Below, piece after piece: positions 38,401 to 48,330 of a DNA stretch of 64,000 nt. Source of the stretch: Temnothorax longispinosus. Taxonomy: Eukaryota > Arthropoda > Insecta > Hymenoptera > Formicidae. The position numbers and the translations under genes were made by a program. The number at the start of each line of letters is the position of its first letter. Position 1 is the first letter of the stretch. Below the pieces are notes generated by a model. It had not been told where the DNA came from. It saw nothing but the letters and a program-made list of their open reading frames with translations, and did not search any database. Location of the stretch: the NCBI RefSeq assembly GCF_030848805.1, contig NC_092358.1:11944433-12008432 (forward strand), in the 5' to 3' direction.

Positions 38401-39135
38401 TAGGGGAGACCGGGGCAAACCGGACACTAGGCTTTTTGCCAATTTAAATTCGTAGAAACTTGCCTTTCCTACTGTAAATGCGTCTTTATGTGCCAGTATT
38501 ATCAACGAAATTTGGTGACATTCTAAGTTATAGTGTAACTTTTAGCGCGACATAACCGTTTTTGATGGTAAAAAGTAATTTTTCTAATCTCTCGAAAATT
38601 TCTACTTTTTCATCGAGCTCTTGCGAGTCTACCGGTAAGTGATTTTAATGGGAAATTCGATGCTTTATACGAATCCGATAATAGTTTTTGCATATTTTCG
38701 AAATTTTTATATTTTTGGAGTAACAAAAGCGAAAAACGACGTCCGGGTCAAAGTCGACACCACGTCGTTTTATCGGCTTCCAATAACAAACGATGCTTGT
38801 CATGCAGCTATATGGCCCATGACAAATGTGTGCGCACGTCTAATCACAAATTTACTTGCATAAATTGTTTTTCAGACATGAGTTTAAATGAAAATAATTG
38901 AATGTTCAACAATTTTTGTTCTCATTGTTTCCAATAATTGTTTTACTTAATTCCGAATTTTTGTACTTTCTAAATACACGATAAACAATGTATGTACAGC
39001 AAAATTTCCTTCAGCAATTTTGTATCTAAAGGAACACTCTTTAAATGTGTACCATTAAATTTGCTTCAAAATTTTAATTAATTGTTGAAAATTGCCTTTA
39101 AAAAAATCGTGTCGAGTTTGCCCCGGTCTCCCCTA
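38401..39135. mobile_element. TA-flanked element with G-rich TIRs (copy B)
   Basis: TA followed by GGGGAGACCGGGGCAAAC on the left, and the same sequence read inward from the right (TA at 39134-39135). The inner ends then read CGGACAC and TCGACAC. 735 bp, no transposase frame. The terminal head GGGGAGACCGGGG matches copies A and C. It sits between mariner-type remnants and may have inserted into them. Confidence 0.8.
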
Positions 39136-39370
39136 CCTAAAAAAAGTATTAAAATTGTAAAACTTTAATTTGCTATTTCTTCTGAACTAATGTCGTCCCC
39201 CACTTTTTTTGCGTGGAATTGCTCAGAAAGACCTCCGCTACAACATATTTAAGTGACGATAAAATTGGTGAGGTGCAACCTTTTATGCATATTTATCCAG
39301 ACTTTTTTCACGAATATCACATACTGTTAAAATTTGGTACTATCTTTTTTAACACCCTGTATATATCATG
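39136..39370. mobile_element. possible mariner-type element end
   Basis: The stretch ends TTAACACCCTGTATATATC (39349-39367). Read from the other strand this is ATACAGGGTGTTAA, a form often seen at termini of insect mariner-like elements. It may be the distal end of the element whose transposase pieces lie at 37.7-38.2 kb, now split by copy B. This is an inference; no matching opposite terminus was found. Confidence 0.4.
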
Positions 39371-39727
39371 CGAAACAAGATATACATAAAGCCGTTTTAA
39401 AATTTTCAGCTAAATTAAACAAGTAATATTTTTTTTTGTAATATAAATACTTACGAAAGCATCCCGATTGACCACAGTCAATCAATCCCCCAGTGCCTAG
39501 AGTTTTTCCACTGAACCAGCTAATTAGAAATTTTTACTTTAAATCAGTCAATTGGCGATAGTAATCAATTGGATCCCACTCAATACTTACAATTATTTAC
39601 TTTGTAATATAAAATGTTTTCAGTGTGACGTATTTAAGTGTATTAGGTGACGTTTCAGATGACGTATATTAAGGTAGTTGCTTGCAACAGTATAATCCAA
39701 AATTGTATACTCTTAGGTTGTTAAGTT
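39371..39727. other. non-coding, AT-rich DNA
   Basis: No gene or repeat structure recognised until the TTAGG-like words at about 39716-39741. Confidence 0.5.
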
Positions 39728-39742
39728 AGGTCACGTTAGGTC

Positions 39743-40398
39743 GTGTAGGGATGGTCGTTCTGACACGTCGGCATGCTCGCCCGGTGCGCCAGAAAGATCC
39801 CCAAAGATGGCTCCCCCAGAGGGGAGATTCGCGGAGATGGAGGGGTTGGACGAGTACTTTGGGGTAAAGTAACTACCGCCTCCTGTCTCCTCCTCCCCTC
39901 CCACCACTACAATCGTGCCGCCGTTTTCGGTGAAGGCCCCGGAAGTTATCCCCGGAGCCGTCGCGCCGCGTTCTCGTCGTGGCCATAAAGGCGGGCATGG
40001 GTAGCGGCTCATCCCCATCTTCAGGCTCCCGAGCAAGGATACGGTTGCACGCGGCTGCGGCGGGGTAGAGGAGACTGGATGGTGTGGTCCCAGTCCTAAA
40101 TTCGGGATTTCATGGGTCGTGAGACCCGAGAATTCTTGGGTTTTTCTAACCCAGGATTAGGGCTGCTTTCACCCACTTGCAGGAATCCACCGGAAGTGCT
40201 GCGCAAAGCTTCGCGGAGGATCCGCATAGAGACTGGTCACCGTGGGTGGTTTAGCGGATAGTCGTCCATGTGCTGTCCTGACTGGTGCCCGCATGGGGGA
40301 TAGGTCGAGACGCACATAAGCGACAAATCCCGCACTACTCCTGTCCCTCGGTAAGGGGCAGGGGTGTCTTTGAAAGATTCTCTCACATTAAAAAAAAA
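39743..40398 (+). mobile_element. 5'-truncated non-LTR retrotransposon 3' end
   Basis: A GC-rich block of about 650 bp, unlike its AT-rich surroundings, ends in GATTCTCTCACATT plus an A10 run at 40389-40398. AGGTCACGTTAGGT (39728-39741) before it resembles AGGTCAAGTTATAGGT (40399-40414) after the A tail, as expected for a target-site duplication from target-primed insertion. The block contains GGGTGGTTTAGCGGATAG, reminiscent of 3' regions of R1-like elements, but the clade is uncertain. The left part may hold the end of ORF2 (a plus-strand frame reading SPKMAPPEGRFAEMEGLDEY), which I cannot identify. Confidence 0.6.
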
Positions 40399-41716
40399 AG
40401 GTCAAGTTATAGGTTTGAAGTCGATGTCGAAACATCCAACTACTTATGGGTACAGGCTGAAAACTTCTGGATAATTCTGTCCTTCACACACATAAAAAAA
40501 AATTATTCTTTTATTCTTCCCCTCCAGTCGCTCCTTTACGTTGAATAATCATGAAAATCAAGGTCTATTTATTATTGTATTTCTAAAACAGCCAATAATT
40601 TCGATTTTTTTTATTAGTATTCCTAAGGTCCTTTTACTACATATCCGTTTTTCATCACTTTCTTGTTCGTTCTAATTATTAAAATTTAAAATAAAATACA
40701 ATATTTTATATGTTAAGTAATGCATGGAAAGGCGCAATTTTTGATAACGATTCTCGCGTTTGGATCAATTACTTTTAAATTGTACAAATGTGTAGATACA
40801 ACATTTAAAAATATGTAGTTAAATTTTCAAATTTTTCTTGTTAATTGCGATTCGCGAGACAACTACCTTAATACTCCTGAAACAATCACAGGTCTAAGTA
40901 TAGACATATTTTATACTTGAAAGAAATGTACCATATCATCTAGATATACCAATTTTAAATATCGTTCGTTCAGGATTAAGTCTATATTCATTGGGCGTCG
41001 CCAGTAGTTTCGGTGAACTTAATCAATTAAACGCGCGTGCAACGTGCGTCGAGGTTAATCCAACGTCACGCAAGCGTGTCGCTTGATATCCAATAGACAT
41101 ATCGGGTCACGGATAACGGGCGCAGGTCGAATCTCGAATGACCGTACGAGCTCGGAAGGCCGGTCACGAATCCGTCGCGCGAATCAAGTAACCGAGTGCC
41201 CGTTCGCCACTTGTAATTAGTTTTATGAGAACTCAATGCAACAATGTGAACGTGCCACCGACTGCAGCTGCGGACGAGCGAGATTCGTTTTGTAATAGAG
41301 AGACAGCGGGGAAAAACGAGACAAGAATGTGTCTCATAAACTTCATTGCAATACCGATAAATGTCCAGCAAACAAAAAAAGAATACGATAAAAAGAGAAG
41401 ACTAAAAAAAAGAAAATGCGCAAACAAAGCAAAACAAATGAAACGATATGGCGACGTCACGGAATAATAGTGCCTCGTGAGTTTTAACGACACACAACAT
41501 TGACCTTTTTTTACGCGTAGAGTCAACCTCTCTTCGTTAAACGCGAAGCAAATATGCCACATTCAACGGAGCTAATTTCAATGTGAGAAGAAGCACACCA
41601 CGTCGATAAGCTAACAAATGAAAATTACCCGAGATAGCGCGGTGCCGATTAGTTACGATAAAACCTACCTTAGAGTTAATATCAACACTCCAAAGTCTTG
41701 TTTTTTAACAAGAGGT

Positions 41717-41929
41717 TCAATTTTTCAATTTTATTGCTTTAGGTTTTTTGGAAAATAGTTTTAAAGCATCGGCGTAATTATCGTGATCTACATATATCTG
41801 GTGAAAATCCAATAATAGTCTATAAATTTCTAGTCCAAAATATATTTTCGTTAACACATTTCTGGCATACATGTACTCGTTATTCAATCGTTCAATCAAT
41901 TCTGCACCGTCGGTGCGTGTAACTATCAA
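41717..41929 (-). CDS. unidentified 70-codon frame, coding status doubtful
   Basis: The minus-strand frame reads EYMYARNVLTKIYFGLEIYR followed by LLLDFHQIYVDHD and NYADALKLFSKK before a TGA stop. Its amino-acid composition (hydrophobic residues alternating with charged ones, few low-complexity runs) is more protein-like than most frames here. However, it has no ATG: the first possible start is a TTG, just after an in-frame TAG. It could be part of an exon entered through a weak AG acceptor or a decayed transposon piece. I do not recognise a family. Confidence 0.2.
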   Translation of the reverse strand: MIVTRTDGAELIERLNNEYMYARNVLTKIYFGLEIYRLLLDFHQIYVDHDNYADALKLFSKKPKAIKLKN

Positions 41930-42427
41930 TTTCTACATTTTATACGCGCATTAATGGGTCACGTGTTTTGCAGCATTGTATGACAGTTAAGGAAAATGTG
42001 ATCGTGTCTGTATTTGTTAAAAATAAAAAAAATAGAAATTAAACAATTGGGAATTGTCGGAATTGGGTGGGACGTTGGCGAGATCCCCCGCTGTAATCTC
42101 TCAGATTCAATTTCAAAAAAACATTGCCGATTAGCGATGGGGCGCGTCCAGAATACGGTGTAAATTGGGCTTTAGCGTGGTAGGTGAAACCTGGTAAAAT
42201 CGCGTCGCCGCCGCGTCACGTCGCGACCAATCGCGGCGGGAGCGTTTTAGCGTGAATTATAAATAAGGCAACTCAACGTCGACGCTTTCTCGACGGCGAT
42301 AAGCTCGAGAGCTGCCACGCACCCGCGGCGTCGTCCCCATCTAATCGATAATTACAGGTGATCGTCCGATCGCTCAGGTAATCGATCAAGATGCGGTAAA
42401 GACGAGCACCGTGATACCCGGCCACTC

Positions 42428-42460
42428 GCACCGCCACCGCCACCGCCACCGCCACCGCCA

Positions 42461-42494
<34 letters not shown>

Positions 42495-42499
42495 CGTCT
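42428..42499. repeat. (CACCGC)n then (CGT)n trinucleotide-type repeat
   Basis: About six CCGCCA units followed by CCG and then about ten GTC units. Confidence 0.9.
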
Positions 42500-43215
42500 T
42501 ACAAAGGCGATGATGGCACGTCGTCTTGAGAAAACTATCGGCTTTTAGTTAGAGAGACGACGCGGAAATTAGGGTAGAAAGACTTGCTTCTCCGGCGCTT
42601 AGATTGCCACTCCTCGTGGCGTAAATACAACGATGCTCTTATCTGCGGTTTTATGTTTCATATAATAACTGCGAAAGATATAATAGAGACGTCAGAGACA
42701 AGAGATAAAGCAGGATACACGAGATTAAATATCTTTCTCGATGGAATTCTGAGTGAAAGAATGGAAAACTTGTAGTGCCGTAATCCTTCAGTTACGATAA
42801 CGATGTCGTTGAAATGCATTATGATACATACTACTCAGATTTATTACTTCTATTTATTAAATCCCGTAAAACAGTAATGCAGATTAAAAACGCGTGCAAA
42901 AACACTCGAATCAGTTATTTACGTTTTCATCAATTATTACTCTTATTACGTATTTTTCTGTTCTAAATGGACATACATGTATTATAGGTAATAGAGAAAT
43001 ATGCAGAATAAAATAAAAACGCAGAGCATCAATGTAATAAGTAATAGTAAAGAATAAAACTTGAAAATGGCAATTAGAAGAATAAGAATATATGTTAAAA
43101 AACAGAACTTGTTGTGCGCTTTCGTGAAGTCTTCAATCCTTTGTTTCTCTTCCGAAAGGCGTGAACTACATTCACTTCATTATAATTGCAGAGAGCGTAA
43201 AAAGTAGAAACATGA

Positions 43216-43242
43216 CGCTGAGTACATAACAAGTACTCAGCG
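43216..43242. repeat. small perfect hairpin
   Basis: CGCTGAGTAC and GTACTCAGCG are exact inverted partners across a 7-bp loop. Confidence 0.6.
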
Positions 43243-44247
43243 AAGAAGACGTATTCGTGCAACATCCGACTAATTCGTTATCACACTCGTCACGCATTTT
43301 TATCGTATTCCAAGCAGGAATTATTTCCAATCACGTCTGTCGTACGAGGTAGATGTAGTATACACAGTGTCCACAAATAGCTTCTTTGACAAATCTAACA
43401 TCTACCTTTTCGTGAAGAAAAGAATTATTTTCGGTACTTAACATTAAACAACCGTTAACTTAAATTCCAATTTAATTCAATTAAAATATACTTGAAAATA
43501 ATTATACATAAATAAACTCCGCTATTTTTTTTAATAATCCTGAAACTCCCAGAAAGTTTTTTCAATCGAGAAACCATTAATATTCGAATGCTTTTACAAA
43601 ACTAAATTTGATTACCAAATTAATCAAAAATTTTAAATTACGATTCTATATAACTAAAATAAATTCAAAATTAATTGAAGAATAAGTTTCTGTTGTTATA
43701 TAACAATTCTGAATCCCGAAAAGTCCACGAAAAATCCACGAAAATTAAAAAATTATTATTTGATTATTTTAATTAAGAAAAAATCAAGCAAAGAAAACAT
43801 CTTGCCATAAAAACGGGGGTGCATTTGTGATCACCGTGTGTATAATGTAATATACCACCGATATTCGGCACGAGGGATTTCGATTTATGTCGCGGTATTC
43901 ACGAAGACGTGGTCCTTTGCCTCGTCAGAGCCGCACTGTTGGAAAATTGCGATTGATAATTCTAGTCGCGTTGTCGACGCGCTAGAGTTAACGGAGTTAC
44001 CGGATCCAGCGTGTTTCCGGAGAGAAGCCGCCCCGGTGCCGGACACGAAAACTACTCGCAACAATCGACCGTCGTCTCTAACAAGATCAGCCTGTATTAA
44101 GGCAAACAATAGCCGAAGCCTTACTTCACTGTCTTCCCGTCATAATGAAATTTCGCGCTAGACAAGACTCTAAAACAAAAAAAATATTTTGTTTTGTTTC
44201 TAATATTTTAGCTACAGATACTTGCCACAAAAAGTACGCAAATAAAA

Positions 44248-45199
44248 TTAACCCTCAGGGTATGGACTATAAAAAAGTTACGTTCCGTACGGACATTGGG
44301 TTAGCCTAACCCGGCGACTTTGATTGACTGTATATATCGGGCTGTAATTTGTCAATTATTGAAACAAATTTTTTTTTCTTTGGATCGGAAATTTTCTCAA
44401 AAATACAATGGCGTTGATAGATTTATTACATTATTTGTTTAAACAAAGATACATTTGAAAATGTAAACCGTTCTCAAAAAATTCTCATAAAAATTTATTT
44501 TTTCTTTTAAATTGCATAACTTTATAAAAAAAAAGATATCGATATTTTTTAAGTCGCGTTTGAAAGCTAAGAAGTTGTTCTTTGAAATGGTTGAATTCGT
44601 TTTTTGATCCATTCCAAAAAGTATATTTTTTTTTTAACTATGAAAATACCCGTTTTTTTGCGATAGCGATATAACGTTACTTGCTTGATTTATCGTAATA
44701 ACGCAAAAAAAAATATCTTAAAGTAAAAATAGTTCTTTTGGATGTTATTGATTAGTATAATATAAATAAATTACAAAAATTGAAATAATATTAACATGCA
44801 TGCACGGATACGTTATGCTGGTATGCTACAGAGCATCATTTTGAGGTTAGAATCCACAAAAGTATATTAAAAATAATAAATTATACATACCAGAATACTA
44901 AAAAAAAAAAACACTTTACTGCAGCAAATACCTACTCGAAAAACACAATTTTTTTTTTAAACACGGATTTTGTAACGTTCCGTACGGACTGGGTGTAGAC
45001 TACCCGAGTTCAATTTTCAAAATCGTATAACTTGAGCACCAAGCGTAGACTGACGCTGCCCCTTGGCGTTCACATAGTAGCTACCTCAAAGATTTTTCCT
45101 ACCCCCGATACAGACCCCCACCATTCACTTCCTTTGAAATGGCGCTACTTTCAAAATTCGCTCGGGTTACGCTAACCCAGTACGTATCCTGAGGGTTAA
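44248..45199. mobile_element. piggyBac-type MITE, 952 bp
   Basis: TTAA at 44248-44251 and 45196-45199, with termini CCCTCAGGGTATGG and CCCTCAGGATACG read inward. Just inside each end is a GGGTTAGxxTAACCC palindromic word. GTTCCGTACGGAC occurs twice, at about 44281 and 44976, dividing the element into a long AT-rich core and a 220-bp right part. That right part, reverse-complemented, is nearly the whole 224-bp element at 9900-10123. No transposase is encoded. Confidence 0.85.
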
Positions 45200-45212
45200 T
45201 CTAAAGTATAAA

Positions 45213-46132
45213 TAGGGGAGACCGGGGTGGAGTCGTCACCGGGGCGAAGTTGTCACTACAATTATCTCGAAATCTGCATGTTGTGTGAACTCGACATTAA
45301 TATTGTAAACACTACTTATGGTGCCCATGTGACCAACGGAGTTTAGTGAGATTATATATGCCATATTGTGTGATTTTCATTAAAGCAAACGTGTTTTTGG
45401 AGGTCAAAAGTAAAATTTTTTGCGCGTCGAAAATTTTAAATATTTTAATATTATTTTCTCTCCAAATCTCGAGATAAGTGATTCTGAAGAGTAATGCATG
45501 CTGAACACAAATCCAGTAAAATTTTTTCTTTCGTTGATTCCAAATATTTTATGAGTAATCAAACTTAAAATCTATGTCTGGAGCGAAGTCGTCACCAAGC
45601 CATATCATGGAAGCTTCGGGCGAAAATCAAAGTCAAAGAAGCCAGCAGTGGTAGGATTCCGGCGAGAACTTGGATAATATGTGGTGTGTGTGCTCAGAAA
45701 TGACAGAATAGAGCTGACGAGAAACAGTGCGTTTCGTGCGAGCGTAGGGCACATAAGTGTGTGCGCTTTTCTTGTAATTATTTTCCGCCATCGTGTTTTT
45801 AATTAATGTTTCCATTTTTCTATTAAAAAATAATTAATAAAATGTATCCTATCATTTTTCATGATCGAAATTACAAATTTTCATTTAAAATTCAGTCCGA
45901 GAATGGAGTAACAACTCCGCCCCGGCAATTTTGACATTTCAATTTTTGCACCTTTGTCGTTTTCACTCTATATCAGTTGAACAAAGCGACATAGACCAAA
46001 AATGTCCGTATAAATTTTGTAACCAAGGGTTCACTCTTTACAACGGTATACCACATTTTACTAAAATTATTTGTTTTGTTGTTAAAAATTGGCACCGAAA
46101 AAATAGTGACGACTTTGCCCCGGTCTCTCCTA
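45213..46132. mobile_element. TA-flanked element with G-rich TIRs (copy C)
   Basis: TA (45213-45214) followed by GGGGAGACCGGGGTGGA, and from the right end TA (46131-46132) followed by GGAGAGACCGGGGCAAA; both continue into GTCGTCAC. A word of the type GGxGxGAAGTxGTCAC is repeated at 45238-45256 and again near 45580 (GGAGCGAAGTCGTCACC), and in inverted, altered form near 45909 (AACTCCGCCCCGG). 920 bp, no transposase. It begins 13 bp after the previous TTAA element ends. Confidence 0.8.
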
Positions 46133-47278
46133 CCCAAAGATTAAAAGAAAAGATATTTATATGTATCTTTTATACTATATTTTATACTTTAATAATACTA
46201 GTTATTCGTTCATTTGAAAAATTATCTCATAACACGGTAAAAACAAAAGTTTTTAATAAAACACGCAAACTTTTTTATGTATGTACAATATAGTAACACT
46301 TGAATAAAATTTGGATGAAAATCTGGTTTAACAGAATAAATAAAACTTAAAATTACATGGAAATTTGTTTCGTTTCTGGCGATAATTTAACAATTTTAAT
46401 ATATGTGTTATTAAATCGTAATCACATATTTTCAATTATCCTCTTTAATCTCAATGCAGTGTTTTATAACTTTCGTGAATTTGTAATTAGTGACAGAAAT
46501 TTGTGTATACTATAATATTCTACAAAATAATTATTCAACACAATCTGCGTAAATTCGCGTTGTTCCATGAGAATTCAGCCAAGTTGAGAAACGCGCACGA
46601 TTGAAATTATGGCGACAGACTCTTAGTTTCTCTATACGTATAGCGCTTTACGGATCTTTCCGGTCTTTCTAACGCGCAGATTCAGAAGATGAGGACGGCT
46701 ACGGAATAGAAAGTAGACGCAATCTCTCCTTGGAAACAGTCGGTTATTCTTGGAATACCCCGCAATTTATGGTACAGCGGCGAGAGGAAACTCTGAGAAG
46801 TTTCTCGTCCCGAAACTTATTAATTAATAATCCCGCCTTAAGGACGATGGAATCTCTCGACTGCGTTTAGCAAAACACTTGGTGTACTTTATCGTGCGAT
46901 ATTTAATGAAGAAGTGCGAGAACGATAATGGAATGAAAGAGGCAAAAATTCAATAAGATTAGAGAAACATGTAATAAAAACATTTTACGTTTGTAATTCA
47001 AGCACAGTCATATTATTGCGATATAATGAACAAACACAAATAAGGCGTATGTATAGAAGTAACAGTAAAATATTTTATTTTTTCAGAATTATTAACAAGG
47101 GAAACGCCGTAATCAGTCGGGACTTGATCTTGATTGCGTAAAATTCGTACGTAAAATTCACTAAAAAAAATAAATAATATTATGGGCAATCGAGACCCAG
47201 TCCTGACCGATTACGGTGTTACCCTTGTTAATTTGATTTTATATCTTGTGTGTGTACGGTCGTATTTTCACTTACAAT
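46133..47278. other. non-coding DNA
   Basis: AT-rich to 46.55 kb, a more GC-balanced stretch to 46.9 kb, then AT-rich. No frame with a recognisable domain. Confidence 0.5.
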
Positions 47279-48049
47279 TAGAGTAACTGGGGGGAATATG
47301 CCAGTGTGAAGAATGTGCCACTCGTTATGTTTAACAAAGCTACGGCTAGGAGCGTTGTTGTAAATACTGTGAAATTGTTAATAGTTATTTGTGTAACAAG
47401 TGCTGTAAGATGGAAATTGGACGTGCGGGTGATCGCAGCCGGAGGCGAGTGCGATCACCCGCACGTCCAGTTTTCAACTTAACACACGTGTTACACACCC
47501 TATTTTATGTTGCAAGTGCGTGGAAAGTGGTCTATCACGCACGCGTCGCGTGCGTAATGGGCCACTTTCCATGCACGTGTGACATAAAAATATTATATCT
47601 GACGTTTCGTCCAACTTTTACTTACTTCCTGTCAGTATTATAGTTTTTATGGGGTAAGTACAGTATGACAAGTATGACAACGTGCTTTTTAGAATTTTCT
47701 TAGTGTTTTATTGAAATTGTAATAAAAATATTCTTTACATGTTTTTAGACAAGAATGCCCTTCTAAAGTTAAATTACTATACATGTTTGTATATGTGGCA
47801 TATTACCCCCACATGGGAGTAATATGCCACTTTTGCAACACTTTTGTATTTCTTTCTTTTTAATAGTAAAGAATCAAAATATTTTATTAAAACCATATAT
47901 AAATAACAGATAAAAGAAGGAAAAAGAAGACCAGTATGCAAAGATACCTCAAAAAGAAAGAGAAATAGGAAAAAAATCATATTTTTCTTAAGTATGACGA
48001 CATATTCCCCCTACTTATTAGTAATAAGTTCCTTCCCCCAGTTACCCTA
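47279..48049. mobile_element. TA-flanked element with G-rich TIRs (copy D, divergent)
   Basis: TA (47279-47280) then GAGTAACTGGGGGGAATA, and from the right end TA (48048-48049) then GGGTAACTGGGGGAAGGA. The first 13 bases of the TIR match at 12 positions and the layout parallels copies A-C. Inner words ATATGCCA / GGCATAT recur, including a 12-bp inverted pair GTGGCATATTAC...GTAATATGCCAC at 47795-47830 and GACATATTCCCCC near 47998-48011. It contains a nested double-hairpin element. No transposase. Confidence 0.7.
47379..47588. mobile_element. double-hairpin element, copy 2
   Basis: Nearly identical to 35569-35782 (about 97% outside one hairpin tip). Here the first hairpin is complete: CGTGCGGGTGATCGCA pairs with TGCGATCACCCGCACG across GCCGGAGGCGAG. 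The second hairpin (TGTTGCAAGTGCGTGGAAAG with its partner ending CACGTGTGACA) is the same as in copy 1. It lies within the G-rich-TIR copy D and is therefore probably the younger insertion. Confidence 0.75.
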
Positions 48050-48180
48050 CTTATTTTTCAAAATTGTATTAAAAGCACACATTTTGTATATTACTGCACA
48101 TTATTTCTAGATAAAAAAGATGCAATAAAAATATGTTTAGCATTTATTATTCAGTTTAAAGTATGAAGAATAAAACTTAC

Positions 48181-48330
48181 TCAAATCTGTATACATGCAA
48201 AAAATTTCTTCAACTTTAAAAGGTAAATCTTGAAAAGTAACTGTGATTTCCTTATGCATGCAATAACAAACACAATAAGTGTAGGAACAGCAAAAATAAC
48301 GATAAAAGGTAGGCAGAATTCTAATTCCAT
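48181..48330 (-). CDS. candidate small hydrophobic ORF (49 aa) with adjacent splice donor
   Basis: The ATG at 48330-48328, in a fair context (AAG before, G after), opens a 49-codon frame starting MELEFCLPFIVIFAVPTLIV, then FVIACIRKSQLLFKIYLLKL and KKFFACIQI. The first 25 residues form one membrane helix followed by a basic stretch (R, K), a type-III/tail-like membrane topology. The stop TGA (48183-48181) is directly followed by GTAAGT on the minus strand (48180-48175), a strong donor consensus. The upstream DNA (48.3-48.8 kb) is CpG-rich, as a promoter or 5' UTR might be, and the frame stays open upstream to 197 codons. It may be a small-protein exon, an upstream ORF in a 5' exon, or chance. 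No homologue is recognised. Confidence 0.25.
   Translation of the reverse strand: MELEFCLPFIVIFAVPTLIVFVIACIRKSQLLFKIYLLKLKKFFACIQI

Larger units (their letters stand above)
40415..44247. other. 3.8 kb without recognisable gene
   Basis: AT-rich with a CpG-rich section at 40.98-41.3 and 42.1-42.6 kb. It contains a candidate frame (41717-41929, minus), the CCG/GTC microsatellite at 42.43 kb, a small perfect hairpin at 43216-43242 (CGCTGAGTAC stem), and AT-rich DNA from 43.4 to 43.8 kb. Confidence 0.5.

Noticed and set aside
39731..40036. 101-codon minus-strand frame in the non-LTR block
   Set aside because: It lies antisense to a plus-strand retrotransposon end (A tail at 40389-40398) and has no domain.
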